Assembly: GCA_910585275.1 (NCBI GenBank) | Contig: CAJUCW010000017.1 | Coordinates: 23,496-87,495 of the forward strand | Source: an uncultured Muribaculaceae bacterium | GTDB lineage: Bacteria > Bacteroidota > Bacteroidia > Bacteroidales > Muribaculaceae | Direction of reading: 5' to 3' | DNA length: 64,000 nucleotides | In this document: piece after piece, positions 10,151 through 18,495 of the stretch | Layout of the letters: every line of letters starts with the position of its first letter | Position numbering within the stretch: the first letter of the stretch is position 1 | Notes under the pieces: generated by a model | The model's database searches: none | Seen by the model: the letters and a program-made list of their open reading frames with translations, nothing else | Told to the model about the DNA's origin: nothing | Translations under genes and position numbers: made by a program

Positions 10151-10192
10151 CTTTATAAAATTTAATTTGCATTTACAATGCCCACCATGCAC

Positions 10193-10381
10193 TCAGGTGC
10201 AGTCCTCCAAAGGGATAAGCTTCGTTTCCTTTACCTCAAATCCTGCTGAAGCCGCATCTCTCCCGCTTATCTCTCCAAATTCGATGACCGTATGATTCTC
10301 CGCAGATGATGATTTACCGGTACATCCACAGGCAATAACGATGAAAAATACTACTACCATTGAAAACAACAAATTTTTCAT
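10193..10381 (-). pseudogene. Truncated second copy of a propeller lipoprotein gene
   Basis: This 62-codon frame repeats the first 58 codons of the intact propeller gene at 11790-12914 with one substitution (signal MKNLLFSMVVVFFIVIACGC, then FEVKETKLIPLE). One extra base near 10200 shifts the frame, so the conserved TAPECMVGM becomes DCT and a stop. Sequence similarity to the intact copy ends at about 10165, just before the start of the next propeller gene. It is therefore a broken end of a tandem duplication. A short lipopeptide could still be made, but a propeller could not. Confidence 0.85.
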
Positions 10382-10422
10382 ATTCAGAAAAGTTGAAAGG
10401 CAAAATCTTACCGGAGCACGGT

Positions 10423-11577
10423 TTAATCCTTGAAATGATGGAAAAAGATAACCTTCGCGTCGTCGTCTTTCACATTACCGGAGTCAAAGGCGACACCAAA
10501 GTGCTTGGCGCATGACAATGCTTCTGACAAAGGCATATCCGAGATTAAATAACCATCGCTTATCCCAAGGAACTCATACCGTAAAAACGGAAATCCTTCA
10601 TACGATTTAAGACCGAAATGAAGCAGATCACCCTTTTCTTCGGGATTGTCTAATGAAAACTTGTAGATGTTGGTGAATCTACTCATCACATGGAAGATCC
10701 CGACTGTCTGGTAAACGTGTTTCTTTCCCTTCCACAAAACCCCGAGCCACATTACCACCGGCTCATGGCTAAGTTTCTGATATAATTCCGCATAACCGAG
10801 ATTTTCCCCGAAATCGGATATTTGTTTAGGCGTGTTGAAACGGTAGGCCCATGCCTTATTTCCCCCGTTATCGTTCAAATCATAAACAGTGTAATCATAT
10901 TGCTTAACCACCAGCATTTCATCCTTGCCCGTAAATACGAACGGATTGAATATACGAATGGATGAGAACGTGCTTTGATACTTTTCGAAAGGAAGACAAT
11001 TTTCTGTAATGGCTTTTTTTCTTAAGTCGAACAATGAGAAATCGTATTTCGATTCATTGTCCGATTCCGAAGCCAACCAGATGCCATTGTCAGAACACTG
11101 TAATGCAGCGTAAGAATAGGGAAGGTCGTAGGTTTCAAGACAACGCCCTTCGAAATCATACGAAAGCATTTTCTTTTTCATCTCGCTTAACGCATATATG
11201 CAGTTTTCCCCAATACTTATGTCCTGTAAATCGACATATTCATCCGGTCCGTGTCCTTTTTTATTGAAACAGGACAACAATTTTCCGGTAATGTCGTATA
11301 TGAAAACAGTGCCGCCGCTTGCTATAACCATCCTGTCGTTCTTCACGTCTATCACGTCAATTTCCCCCATAGGATATTTACTGTCCGGCTGGAGCACAGC
11401 GTATTTGTAGCTGTCGAAGAACCCCGTAGCATCATCCACCGTCGATTCAATATCGACATTGACATCGATAACCGGACATTCCTCTTCAGCCATTTCCTTT
11501 ATCCCGACGCACGATGACAGAATAAGGAATGACAGCATAAAATATACAAAAAAACGCCCTTTTAACAATTTTCTCAT
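10423..11577 (-). CDS. 6-bladed beta-propeller lipoprotein, copy 2 of a duplicated pair
   Basis: 384-residue predicted lipoprotein (signal MRKLLKGRFFVYFMLSFLILSSC) of the Bacteroidetes 6-bladed beta-propeller type. The strands include GTVFIYDITGKLLSCFNKKGHGPDEYVDLQDI. It is a duplicate of the gene at 12956-14110. The first roughly 245 residues are identical between copies, whereas the C-terminal third differs at scattered positions (for example ELYQKLSHEPVVMWLG here against ELYQKLGSEPVVMWPG there). Such a sharp boundary points to recent gene conversion of the 5' part or to selection for variation in the C-terminal blades. It carries its own promoter-like motif upstream, copied with the gene. 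Confidence 0.82.
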   Translation of the reverse strand: MRKLLKGRFFVYFMLSFLILSSCVGIKEMAEEECPVIDVNVDIESTVDDATGFFDSYKYAVLQPDSKYPMGEIDVIDVKNDRMVIASGGTVFIYDITGKLLSCFNKKGHGPDEYVDLQDISIGENCIYALSEMKKKMLSYDFEGRCLETYDLPYSYAALQCSDNGIWLASESDNESKYDFSLFDLRKKAITENCLPFEKYQSTFSSIRIFNPFVFTGKDEMLVVKQYDYTVYDLNDNGGNKAWAYRFNTPKQISDFGENLGYAELYQKLSHEPVVMWLGVLWKGKKHVYQTVGIFHVMSRFTNIYKFSLDNPEEKGDLLHFGLKSYEGFPFLRYEFLGISDGYLISDMPLSEALSCAKHFGVAFDSGNVKDDDAKVIFFHHFKD

Positions 11578-11602
11578 TTTGTTTTATTTGTTATTGTTAA
11601 TT

Positions 11603-11631
11603 CAAATATTGAGTCTAAGTATTTTATCAAA
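11603..11631 (-). promoter_or_regulatory. Promoter-like motif before propeller copy 2
   Basis: On the minus strand a TTTG box (11631-11628) is followed, 17 bp later, by AATATTTG (11610-11603), one base off the Bacteroidetes -7 consensus TAnnTTTG. The -7 box lies in sequence shared with the other copy; the -33 box lies just outside it. Spacing is short of the usual 19-20, so strength is uncertain. Confidence 0.35.
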
Positions 11632-11789
11632 ATAAAACCACAAATTGATATGCATAACTTTAAGCACTTCCGATAGATTTTGAGATGTTGTTCACTCGAA
11701 TAGCGGCCTACACGAATGAACGACATCTCAAAATCCCATCAAAACACTTTATATCATAATATTTTAAGCTATTTACTTACGAATTGCAA

Positions 11790-12914
11790 TTATATACCAT
11801 ACTCGATAATCACAGGATTCGATTCCTCGTTGATATCCACCTGTTTTTGGAAAAGATGCTTTATATCATCACCCCAGGAGTCAATCATCGACAAATATGA
11901 TTGCGCCGGCAATACCGCCACAAGTTTTTCTTCCATGGAATATGACAGGCTCTGTGGCATAAAAGGAAATATCCCGTCTTTAGGAGCCTCAACGTTCGAA
12001 CCCATATATGACGAATCGCCGGTCTCGGCATTCAGTATTATCGACCCGTTAAACAAATTTATAACCTTAAACGTTCCAGCCCCATACACACCCACGACAG
12101 GATTGCCTCCTGCGGATAATACACCCGCCAGTTTTTCCGAATAATCACCTCCGGAAACGTCATCCAATATTCCGTTTATAATCACGGCCGGTGAAACACT
12201 GTTTGTATCCGGGCAGAACGAATATATGTCACTGACAAGAGGCTTGATAAGATAAATCTTATTTCCGCACAACGTCATCGGATGGGACGAAAAGGAATAA
12301 CTGCCGCCATACGAAAAATCACATGGCACGACCTCCCGGATATCACCCGGATTGTCGAACGACCACGTCATATATAAAGGCTGTTCCTTCTGAAAATTTA
12401 TATCGTTGGCTATCAAAACCCGATTCTCAGAAATAGGCAAAACATCCCCCGTAAACTTCAGCTTTGATATCCCATCGATATCGCGCCCCCATTTGCCGTC
12501 GATATCATACACATGCACCTTTTCCTGGTTGCCGTCAAAAAGATACACGCTGTCACGGACTATCGTAAACGCGTTTATAAGCAAATACTCGCCGGGACCG
12601 TTACCTCTTGTGCCTATCTCGGTTATAAAGCGTCCGTCCTTATCGAACTTCAACAAACGGGATTCCGACTGCAGATAGTAGTTATCCTTATACTGACGCA
12701 GACGTTTCACCATACCCACCATGCACTCGGGGGCGGTCTCCAACGGGATAAGCTTCGTTTCCTTTACCTCAAATCCTGCTGAAGCCGCATCTCTCCCGCT
12801 TATCTCTCCAAATTCGATGACCGTATGATTCTCCGCAGATGATGATTTACCGGTACATCCACAGGCAATAACGATGAAAAATACTACTACCGTTGAAAAC
12901 AACAAATTTTTCAT
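11790..12914 (-). CDS. 6-bladed beta-propeller lipoprotein (DUF5128-type)
   Basis: 374-residue predicted lipoprotein with signal KNLLFSTVVVFFIVIACGC. It shows the hallmark entry of the DUF5128-type 6-bladed propeller family, ETKLIPLETAPECMVGMVKRL, then LLKFDKDGRFITEIGTRGNGPGEYLLI, in which an aspartate/glycine-rich turn closes a blade. Outer-membrane or periplasmic location is likely. The first 58 codons are repeated as the broken copy at 10193-10381. It lies between the two copies of the other propeller gene, so the order on the minus strand is A-B-A'-B'(broken). The ligand is unknown; no enzyme motif is visible. Confidence 0.85.
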   Translation of the reverse strand: MKNLLFSTVVVFFIVIACGCTGKSSSAENHTVIEFGEISGRDAASAGFEVKETKLIPLETAPECMVGMVKRLRQYKDNYYLQSESRLLKFDKDGRFITEIGTRGNGPGEYLLINAFTIVRDSVYLFDGNQEKVHVYDIDGKWGRDIDGISKLKFTGDVLPISENRVLIANDINFQKEQPLYMTWSFDNPGDIREVVPCDFSYGGSYSFSSHPMTLCGNKIYLIKPLVSDIYSFCPDTNSVSPAVIINGILDDVSGGDYSEKLAGVLSAGGNPVVGVYGAGTFKVINLFNGSIILNAETGDSSYMGSNVEAPKDGIFPFMPQSLSYSMEEKLVAVLPAQSYLSMIDSWGDDIKHLFQKQVDINEESNPVIIEYGI

Positions 12915-14150
12915 ATTCTGAAAAAGTTAAAGGCAAAATCTTACCGGCATGCGGTTTATTCCTTGAAATGATGGAAAAAGATAACCTTGGCGTCATCGTC
13001 TTCCACATTTCCGGAGTCAAAGGCGACACCTTTGTTCTTTGCAATATTCAATGCTTCTGTCAAAGGCATAGCCGAGATATAGTAACCGTCGCGTATAGCA
13101 AGAACCTCGTTCCGTAAAAAAGGAAAACCCTCATACGATTTAAGACCGACATGAAGCAGCTCACCCTTCTCTTCGGGATTGTCTAATGAAAACTTGTAGA
13201 TGTTGGTGAATCTGCCAAGTATATAGAAGATTCCGACTGTCTGGTAAACGTGTTTCTTTCCCTTCCACAAAACCCCGGGCCACATCACTACCGGCTCACT
13301 ACCCAGTTTCTGATATAATTCCCAGTAACCGAGGTTTTCCCCGAAATCGGATATCTGTTTAGGCGTGTTGAAACGGTAGGCCCATGCCTTATTTCCCCCG
13401 TTATCGTTCAAATCATAAACAGTGTAATCATATTGCTTAACCACCAGCATTTCATCCTTGCCCGTAAATACGAACGGATTGAATATACGAATGGATGAGA
13501 ACGTGCTTTGATACTTTTCGAAAGGAAGACAATTTTCTGTAATGGCTTTTTTTCTTAAGTCGAACAATGAGAAATCGTATTTCGATTCATTGTCCGATTC
13601 CGAAGCCAACCAGATGCCATTGTCAGAACACTGTAATGCAGCGTAAGAATAGGGAAGGTCGTAGGTTTCAAGACAACGCCCTTCGAAATCATACGAAAGC
13701 ATTTTCTTTTTCATCTCGCTTAACGCATATATGCAGTTTTCCCCAATACTTATGTCCTGTAAATCGACATATTCATCCGGTCCGTGTCCTTTTTTATTGA
13801 AACAGGACAACAATTTTCCGGTAATGTCGTATATGAAAACAGTGCCGCCGCTTGCTATAACCATCCTGTCGTTCTTCACGTCTATCACGTCAATTTCCCC
13901 CATAGGATATTTACTGTCCGGCTGGAGCACAGCGTATTTGTAGCTGTCGAAGAACCCCGTAGCATCATCCACCGTCGATTCAATATCGACATTGACATCG
14001 ATAACCGGACATTCCTCTTCAGCCATTTCCTTTATCCCGACGCACGATGACAGAATAAGGAATGACAGCATAAAATATACAAAAAAACGCCCTTTTAACA
14101 ATTTTCTCATTTTGTTTTATTTGTTATTGTTAATTCAAATATTGAGTCTT
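12716..14150. repeat. Direct duplication, copy 1 (1.43 kb)
   Basis: Counterpart of 10183-11617. Similarity starts at the shared cccaccatgcactc and ends just after the shared aatattgagtct. The sequences beyond both ends are unrelated, so both borders are sharp. Confidence 0.9.
12956..14110 (-). CDS. 6-bladed beta-propeller lipoprotein, copy 1 of a duplicated pair
   Basis: 384-residue predicted lipoprotein (lipobox LSSC near residue 23) of the 6-bladed propeller group, the partner of 10423-11577. About 735 bp at the 5' end (13374-14110) appear identical at nucleotide level to the other copy. The 3' 400 bp carry many substitutions, some clustered in codons for FYILGRFTN and NEVLAIRDGYYISAMPL. 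Both copies keep an open frame of the same length, so both may be functional. It has its own promoter-like motif 19 bp upstream of the start. Confidence 0.83.
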   Translation of the reverse strand: MRKLLKGRFFVYFMLSFLILSSCVGIKEMAEEECPVIDVNVDIESTVDDATGFFDSYKYAVLQPDSKYPMGEIDVIDVKNDRMVIASGGTVFIYDITGKLLSCFNKKGHGPDEYVDLQDISIGENCIYALSEMKKKMLSYDFEGRCLETYDLPYSYAALQCSDNGIWLASESDNESKYDFSLFDLRKKAITENCLPFEKYQSTFSSIRIFNPFVFTGKDEMLVVKQYDYTVYDLNDNGGNKAWAYRFNTPKQISDFGENLGYWELYQKLGSEPVVMWPGVLWKGKKHVYQTVGIFYILGRFTNIYKFSLDNPEEKGELLHVGLKSYEGFPFLRNEVLAIRDGYYISAMPLTEALNIAKNKGVAFDSGNVEDDDAKVIFFHHFKE

Positions 14151-14166
14151 AAAGTATGTGTCCAAA
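14136..14166 (-). promoter_or_regulatory. Promoter-like motif before propeller copy 1
   Basis: On the minus strand TTTG (14166-14163), then a 19-bp spacer, then AATATTTG (14143-14136). This matches the Bacteroidetes -33/-7 pattern except for the first -7 base. Predicted transcription start is near 14129, about 19 nt before the start codon. Confidence 0.45.
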
Positions 14167-14285
14167 ATCAATTAATGCATAGCTACGTAAAATCCGAGAC
14201 GAACTTTCGAATCCGGATTCAATTAGAATGTAACCCCATCGCGCCATCATCCGAATCCGAAATTTCATCCCCATATTTCATAATT

Positions 14286-14711
14286 CTATGGAGTCTTTTC
14301 CCATGCTTCGCAAGCCTCGTTTATGGCCTCTATGAGATAATCCGAATTCAACGCCACGATATCCGAAACCGCCTCCGTATGCCGCATGTCGGCATCCTTT
14401 ATCATCCGGCTGAAAACACTGTCGCGCATCTGGTAGGGTACACGCGACATGGCCATATAGGCCGAGTCGTAATATTCGACCCCCTCCCCTCGGTAGTGAT
14501 GATGATACGGCATATTCTTTATCAGGTATTTTGCGGCACGAAGTTTCAGGGGGTTCGGATCGTCTTTGAAATAATCGAGCACTTTCTCTATTTCTACACG
14601 GTTATCCCCCGCACATTCCAATGCACGCTCCACGTCGTCGCGGCAACCGGAAATGGAAATTGAAAGGGCCGCACCTACGGCGAATATGATATTTCTGCTT
14701 TTTATCGGCAT
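14286..14711 (-). pseudogene. N-terminal fragment of a larger Bacteroidetes lipoprotein
   Basis: The 141-residue product has a lipoprotein signal (IIFAVGAALSISISGC). The following sequence, ALECAGDNRVEIEKVLDYFKD then KLRAAKYLIKNMPYHHHY and LIEAINEACEAWEKTP, resembles from memory the N-terminal region of large Bacteroides lipoproteins that carry a transglutaminase-like or thioredoxin-like domain further on. In those relatives a Trp follows EKTP; here the codon is TAG and no related sequence follows. I read it as a truncated gene, though a short lipoprotein could still be made. It lies between the MauE/DoxX-like gene and the propeller genes, all on the minus strand. Confidence 0.5.
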
Positions 14712-14880
14712 TTTATTTCGGTTTAGTAATAGTAAAAAAAATAAGTTGGTAAAAAATTTATGAAGGATTTTCGAGGGATTTGGATTTCATCTTGCTGGCG
14801 AATACCGGGGTATTTAACTAAAAGATGGAATGCAAATCACCGGAAAGACGAATAAATTTTACAAAATTATTTTTTGAAGA

Positions 14881-15378
14881 TTACTTAATGTAGCAACGGA
14901 TGCAAAGGAGGATGGAGACAATGAGGAGGAAAAGGTTCTTTACGAACGTCTCGGGAGCGTTAAGATGAATGATTTCTCCGAAGCATCCGCACGATTCGAA
15001 TGCCCCGTATGGCGACGTAAGGTTTATGAAGGTTATGCCCGTAAAGAAAACCATCGCCACGACATATAAAGGGGAGACATAATAAAACAACCGCCCGGAC
15101 AAGGCAACGGCACCCATGAGAAATTCAATCACACAGAGTGTAACTGCCATGAACCCCGGGGAGGGCAATTCCGACGTAACCCCCAACATATTCAGATATT
15201 GCGTTATCATCATCGACGTAGCCTCCGGACTCACCGCCTTAAACACCCCGGAAACTATGAAAACCGCAGCCAGACAATAACGGGCCAAATCAGCCAGCAC
15301 TTCGAACCGGTTGCCATGACATGTCGATGGGGAGCCATGCAATACCCTCAGATTTATGTCGGTTTCTAATTCAGTCAT
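14881..15378 (-). CDS. MauE/DoxX-like integral membrane protein
   Basis: 165-residue protein with four predicted transmembrane helices (near residues 28-45, 70-90, 95-118 and 145-162). It carries the motif FESCGCFGE, which is typical of MauE/DoxX-like quinone-linked redox membrane proteins. Such proteins are thought to supply electrons for disulfide handling of partner proteins outside the cytoplasm. It is the first gene of the minus-strand locus that continues into propeller lipoproteins and a signal peptidase. In other Bacteroidales such loci also encode small secreted peptides with an NVEALA cleavage motif; I looked and found none here. Confidence 0.82.
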   Translation of the reverse strand: MTELETDINLRVLHGSPSTCHGNRFEVLADLARYCLAAVFIVSGVFKAVSPEATSMMITQYLNMLGVTSELPSPGFMAVTLCVIEFLMGAVALSGRLFYYVSPLYVVAMVFFTGITFINLTSPYGAFESCGCFGEIIHLNAPETFVKNLFLLIVSILLCIRCYIK

Positions 15379-15497
15379 AAGGTTGCTTGAAATGAATTAT
15401 AAATTATCTTCAAAAAAACAATTTCGAACGAATCCCGGAATATCTCAAAGGGCGTTCATTATTACGGATTCCACTACTATTTCGTGGTAAACTGATA

Positions 15498-15529
15498 CAA
15501 AATTAACGTATTGTATTTAAATCTGCAAA
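15498..15529 (-). promoter_or_regulatory. Promoter of the MauE/propeller/signal peptidase locus
   Basis: On the minus strand TTTG (15529-15526), a 20-bp spacer and TAATTTTG (15505-15498) give a full match to the Bacteroidetes housekeeping promoter. The predicted start near 15491 leaves a leader of about 113 nt before the MauE-like gene. Confidence 0.6.
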
Positions 15530-15944
15530 TAAAGGGCCTATCGTACAAACAGGTCGCATAGTTGTTAGAATTCGTCTCGTTTTTATAAATATATCATTTA
15601 TTTGCCCCTGAAAAAGACTCGAAAGTCCACGCCATGTTACCCATACGAACGACAATGATACGGATATGGATCCTCATCTTCCATAAAGGGAGTGAACAGC
15701 GGTCAAAACATCGCCTTCACACCGACACACGACAGTAGAATGATACAAATAATATCTAATTCGTTACAATTTGCAGCAATTTTGTCAACTTATTCTTACG
15801 AAGGAACGGCCAACGCATACTCTCGCATACTCTCGCAGCGCTTCCTTAAATTACAGAATATAGGATTAACCAAATTTACCACTTCTTTGTTATATTTGTA
15901 AATTTCTCAGGGGGCATTTAAACGACAGACTTCCCTTCAGTTAT
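15530..15944. other. Intergenic region between divergent operons
   Basis: No convincing gene. A -7-like TATATTTG at 15892-15899 (plus strand) could serve the exporter gene starting at 15945, but no good -33 box precedes it. A short frame at 15692-15901 has no family features. The 8-bp motif ctcgcata occurs twice in tandem near 15824-15840. Confidence 0.4.
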
Positions 15945-17144
15945 ATGGAAACAAAAACCACCAATACCTCCATCGCCATCAATTTCACCTTTATGGTGAT
16001 TTATCTTGCCGGGCTCAGTGCGTTCGGATCGTTCGTCAACGACATGTATATACCTTCCCTTCCGTCGATGACTAAAGATTTCGGATGCACCATCCCCATG
16101 GTGCAGCTCGGGCTGACGATGGGCATGATAGGTCTCGGGCTCGGGCAGATTATACTCGGGCCGGTGAGCGACAAATACGGGCGCAAGGTGGTGCTCGTAA
16201 GTTCGATTATAGTTTTCATTATCGGGGCGCTCGTTTCGCTCCTCTCCCCCACCATACATTTCTTCCTGATATGCCGCCTTGTGCAAGGGCTCGGGGCATC
16301 GGGAGGTTACTTTCTTGCACGCACCATCCCCACCGACCTCTACGGCGGACGCCAGCTCGCCAAAACGATGGCGATAATCGGGGCTATCAACGGATTCGCG
16401 CCGGCCTGCTCCCCTGTGCTGGGAGGGTTTATATCTGACAAATTCGATTGGAAGGGTGTGTTCGTGTTCCTTGCCGCCTTCGCCGTCTTACTGCTTTGTT
16501 TTTCCGCAAAACTTAAAGAAACCCTTCCGGTTGCGAAACGCATAAAAGGCTCACTTTGGGACGCTTTCAAAAATTACGGCAACCTTATCCGCAACTCGCG
16601 ATTCATGACCCATGTCATGCTTAAAGGCACCGCCCTCGGCATACTGTTCGCCTACGTGTCGTCGGCACCGTTCATCATACAGACCCATTACGGCTACTCA
16701 CAGATTCACTTCGGTCTTTTCATGGGATTCAACGCCCTCTTCATAGTGGCGGGGTCCATGATTGCCCTGAAGTTTCATGTTTTGAAAAAGGCGGCATTCG
16801 TCGGGGCGCTTATTCTTTATCCTGTAGTTATAGCGGAATGCATAGCGTTATGGCTGATAGACGATTTCTGGGCTTACGAGATTATACTGCTCCCGATGCT
16901 GTTCGCGCTCGGGATGATTTTCACCGTGAGCAACACACTCGCCATGAATGAAGGAAGGTCGGATGCCGGAGGGGCTTCCGCCGTGCTTGGCGTGATGGGA
17001 TATGTTTTCGGAGCTACGGTGGCCCCACTCGTCGGGCTCGGCGACATCATGCACTCCACAGCAATCGCCTTCTTCGTCATCGCCTCGCTCGTGGTAGTCT
17101 TCGCCTGTCTCTCCCGCCGCATCCCCGCCGACCTCGACCAATAA
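15945..17144 (+). CDS. Bcr/CflA-type MFS multidrug exporter
   Basis: 399-residue major facilitator protein with twelve hydrophobic segments. The N-terminal FGSFVNDMYIPSLPSM is characteristic of the Bcr/CflA (14-3-type drug:H+ antiporter) group. MFS motif A appears as GPVSDKYGRK between TM2 and TM3. The TM4-TM5 motif C region reads INGFAPACSPVLGG, with the usual Pro and Gly residues of antiporters. It should sit in the inner membrane and export drugs or sulfonamide/bicyclomycin-like compounds; the actual substrate is not visible. It is followed after 105 bp by the threonine aldolase gene on the same strand. Confidence 0.9.
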   Translation: METKTTNTSIAINFTFMVIYLAGLSAFGSFVNDMYIPSLPSMTKDFGCTIPMVQLGLTMGMIGLGLGQIILGPVSDKYGRKVVLVSSIIVFIIGALVSLLSPTIHFFLICRLVQGLGASGGYFLARTIPTDLYGGRQLAKTMAIIGAINGFAPACSPVLGGFISDKFDWKGVFVFLAAFAVLLLCFSAKLKETLPVAKRIKGSLWDAFKNYGNLIRNSRFMTHVMLKGTALGILFAYVSSAPFIIQTHYGYSQIHFGLFMGFNALFIVAGSMIALKFHVLKKAAFVGALILYPVVIAECIALWLIDDFWAYEIILLPMLFALGMIFTVSNTLAMNEGRSDAGGASAVLGVMGYVFGATVAPLVGLGDIMHSTAIAFFVIASLVVVFACLSRRIPADLDQ

Positions 17145-17249
17145 TCCTTCACAGTGAACCGACTATGCAGTACTTTCTTCAATAGCGAAGCTGCCAATAT
17201 TGGCGATTGGATATTTTTTATTAACTTTACGCCATAAACGACGTAAGGA

Positions 17250-18272
17250 ATGGTATATTTTGACAGCGACTATATGGTAGGGGCGCATCCGGAAGTGATG
17301 CACAGACTTGTGGAAACCAACGGGCTACACACCGTAGGATACGGATGCGACGAATTCACAGCCAAAGCCCGCGAACTGATTCTGCAGGCCTGCGGCATAC
17401 CCGCAGGGGAAGTATATCTGCTCGAAGGGGGCACCCAGACAAACGCTGTCGTCATAGACCGACTCCTCGACCATAACGACGGGGTGATGGCTACCGAAAC
17501 TGCCCACATAAACGTTCATGAATCCGGTGCGATAGAGGCTAACGGCCACAAGGTGTTGGCACTTCCGGAGCATGAGGGGAAGCTGCGTGCCGACGACATC
17601 AGGGCATATATCAGGGACTATAATGACGATGACACCCGCCTGCATAAAGTGCGTCCGGGCATGGTTTATATATCCTACCCCACCGAACTCGGCACCCTAT
17701 ATACGCGCCGTGAACTTGAAGCCATAAAAGAAGTCTGCGGCGAATACGGCATTCCGTTGTATATCGACGGAGCAAGACTCGCCTACGGACTGGCAGCCAA
17801 TGGAGAACTTACATTAAGAGACATCGCTTCGCTGTGCGACGTCTTTTACATCGGCGGCACAAAATGTGGGGCATTGTTCGGGGAAGCGGTGGTGACGCGC
17901 CGGCCCGAATTGTTGCCGCGTTTCTTCTCCCTCATAAAGCTTCATGGCGCACTCCTTGCCAAAGGAAGGTTGCTCGGAGTGCAATTCTGTGCGCTCTTTG
18001 CCGACGGTTTGTATGAAAGAATCGGGAAACATGCAATCGCAATGGCTATAAAACTCAAGTCCGGGTTCATTGCAAAAGGATATCGCCCTTTCATCGATTC
18101 CCCGACAAACCAACAATTTTTTATCCTGCCTAACGAAAAGATTGACAGTCTGAAAGAAGTGGCGTCGTTTGAGCTATGGGGACCGCGTTGTGAAAAAGAA
18201 ACCCCCGTGCGTTTCGTCACCGACTGGGCCACAACCGAAGAAGACATAGCCACTCTCCTCTCCTCCCTCTAA
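17250..18272 (+). CDS. ltaE: Low-specificity L-threonine aldolase
   Basis: PLP enzyme that splits L-threonine or L-allo-threonine into glycine and acetaldehyde in the cytoplasm. The 340-residue protein follows the beta-eliminating-lyase fold. It starts FDSDYMVGAHPEV, has the cofactor-stacking region TAHINVHESGAIE near residue 84-96, IDGARLAYG near 172-180, and the PLP lysine in YIGGTKCG (Lys205). No gene of glycine or threonine metabolism lies next to it. Some Bacteroidetes annotations call the same family aminotransferase class I/II, but the lysine context favours aldolase. Confidence 0.92.
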   Translation: MVYFDSDYMVGAHPEVMHRLVETNGLHTVGYGCDEFTAKARELILQACGIPAGEVYLLEGGTQTNAVVIDRLLDHNDGVMATETAHINVHESGAIEANGHKVLALPEHEGKLRADDIRAYIRDYNDDDTRLHKVRPGMVYISYPTELGTLYTRRELEAIKEVCGEYGIPLYIDGARLAYGLAANGELTLRDIASLCDVFYIGGTKCGALFGEAVVTRRPELLPRFFSLIKLHGALLAKGRLLGVQFCALFADGLYERIGKHAIAMAIKLKSGFIAKGYRPFIDSPTNQQFFILPNEKIDSLKEVASFELWGPRCEKETPVRFVTDWATTEEDIATLLSSL

Positions 18273-18337
18273 ATCCCAAAGATGGAATAAGTTTTTTCAA
18301 CAACAAAGACTAACTTCTGTTACATTGTGATATAAAT

Positions 18338-18485
18338 GCATCCGCTCTTGCACAATGCCTTGGCATCAGCCAAAGCATCATGACACAATATATCGGAGGA
18401 AGCAAGAAACCGCCCTCCGATAGTGAATACCATATTAAGCGAGATCAGAAAGACTGGCCAAGAATTGACGACCGCGATACTTTAG
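18338..18485 (+). pseudogene. Remnant of a HicB-like antitoxin C terminus
   Basis: No start codon and one frameshift. In one frame the sequence reads SALAQCLGISQSIMTQYIGG then SKKPPSD, which matches the XRE-type helix-turn-helix of HicB antitoxins (LxxAxxLGINQSxLSQYxxGxKKPS). In another frame it continues EIRKTGQELTTAIL and stops, which matches the HicB C terminus (AIRKIGQEL). The N-terminal half and any hicA toxin are missing. The call is based on motif memory and the two-frame agreement. Confidence 0.55.
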
Positions 18486-18495
18486 AATCCCTTCT

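Larger units (their letters stand above)
10183..11617. repeat. Direct duplication, copy 2 (1.43 kb)
   Basis: This segment matches 12716-14150 at a constant offset of 2533 bp. It spans the 5' part of one propeller gene (broken here), the spacer and an entire second propeller gene with its upstream 40 bp. Identity is complete over long stretches (10841-11617) and lower around 10423-10835. One inserted base near 10200 causes the frameshift. The intervening 1.1 kb is not duplicated. Confidence 0.9.

Noticed and set aside
10150..10192. Upstream start for the propeller gene at 9032-10150
   Set aside because: The extra 14 codons cross the duplication junction and precede the lipoprotein signal.
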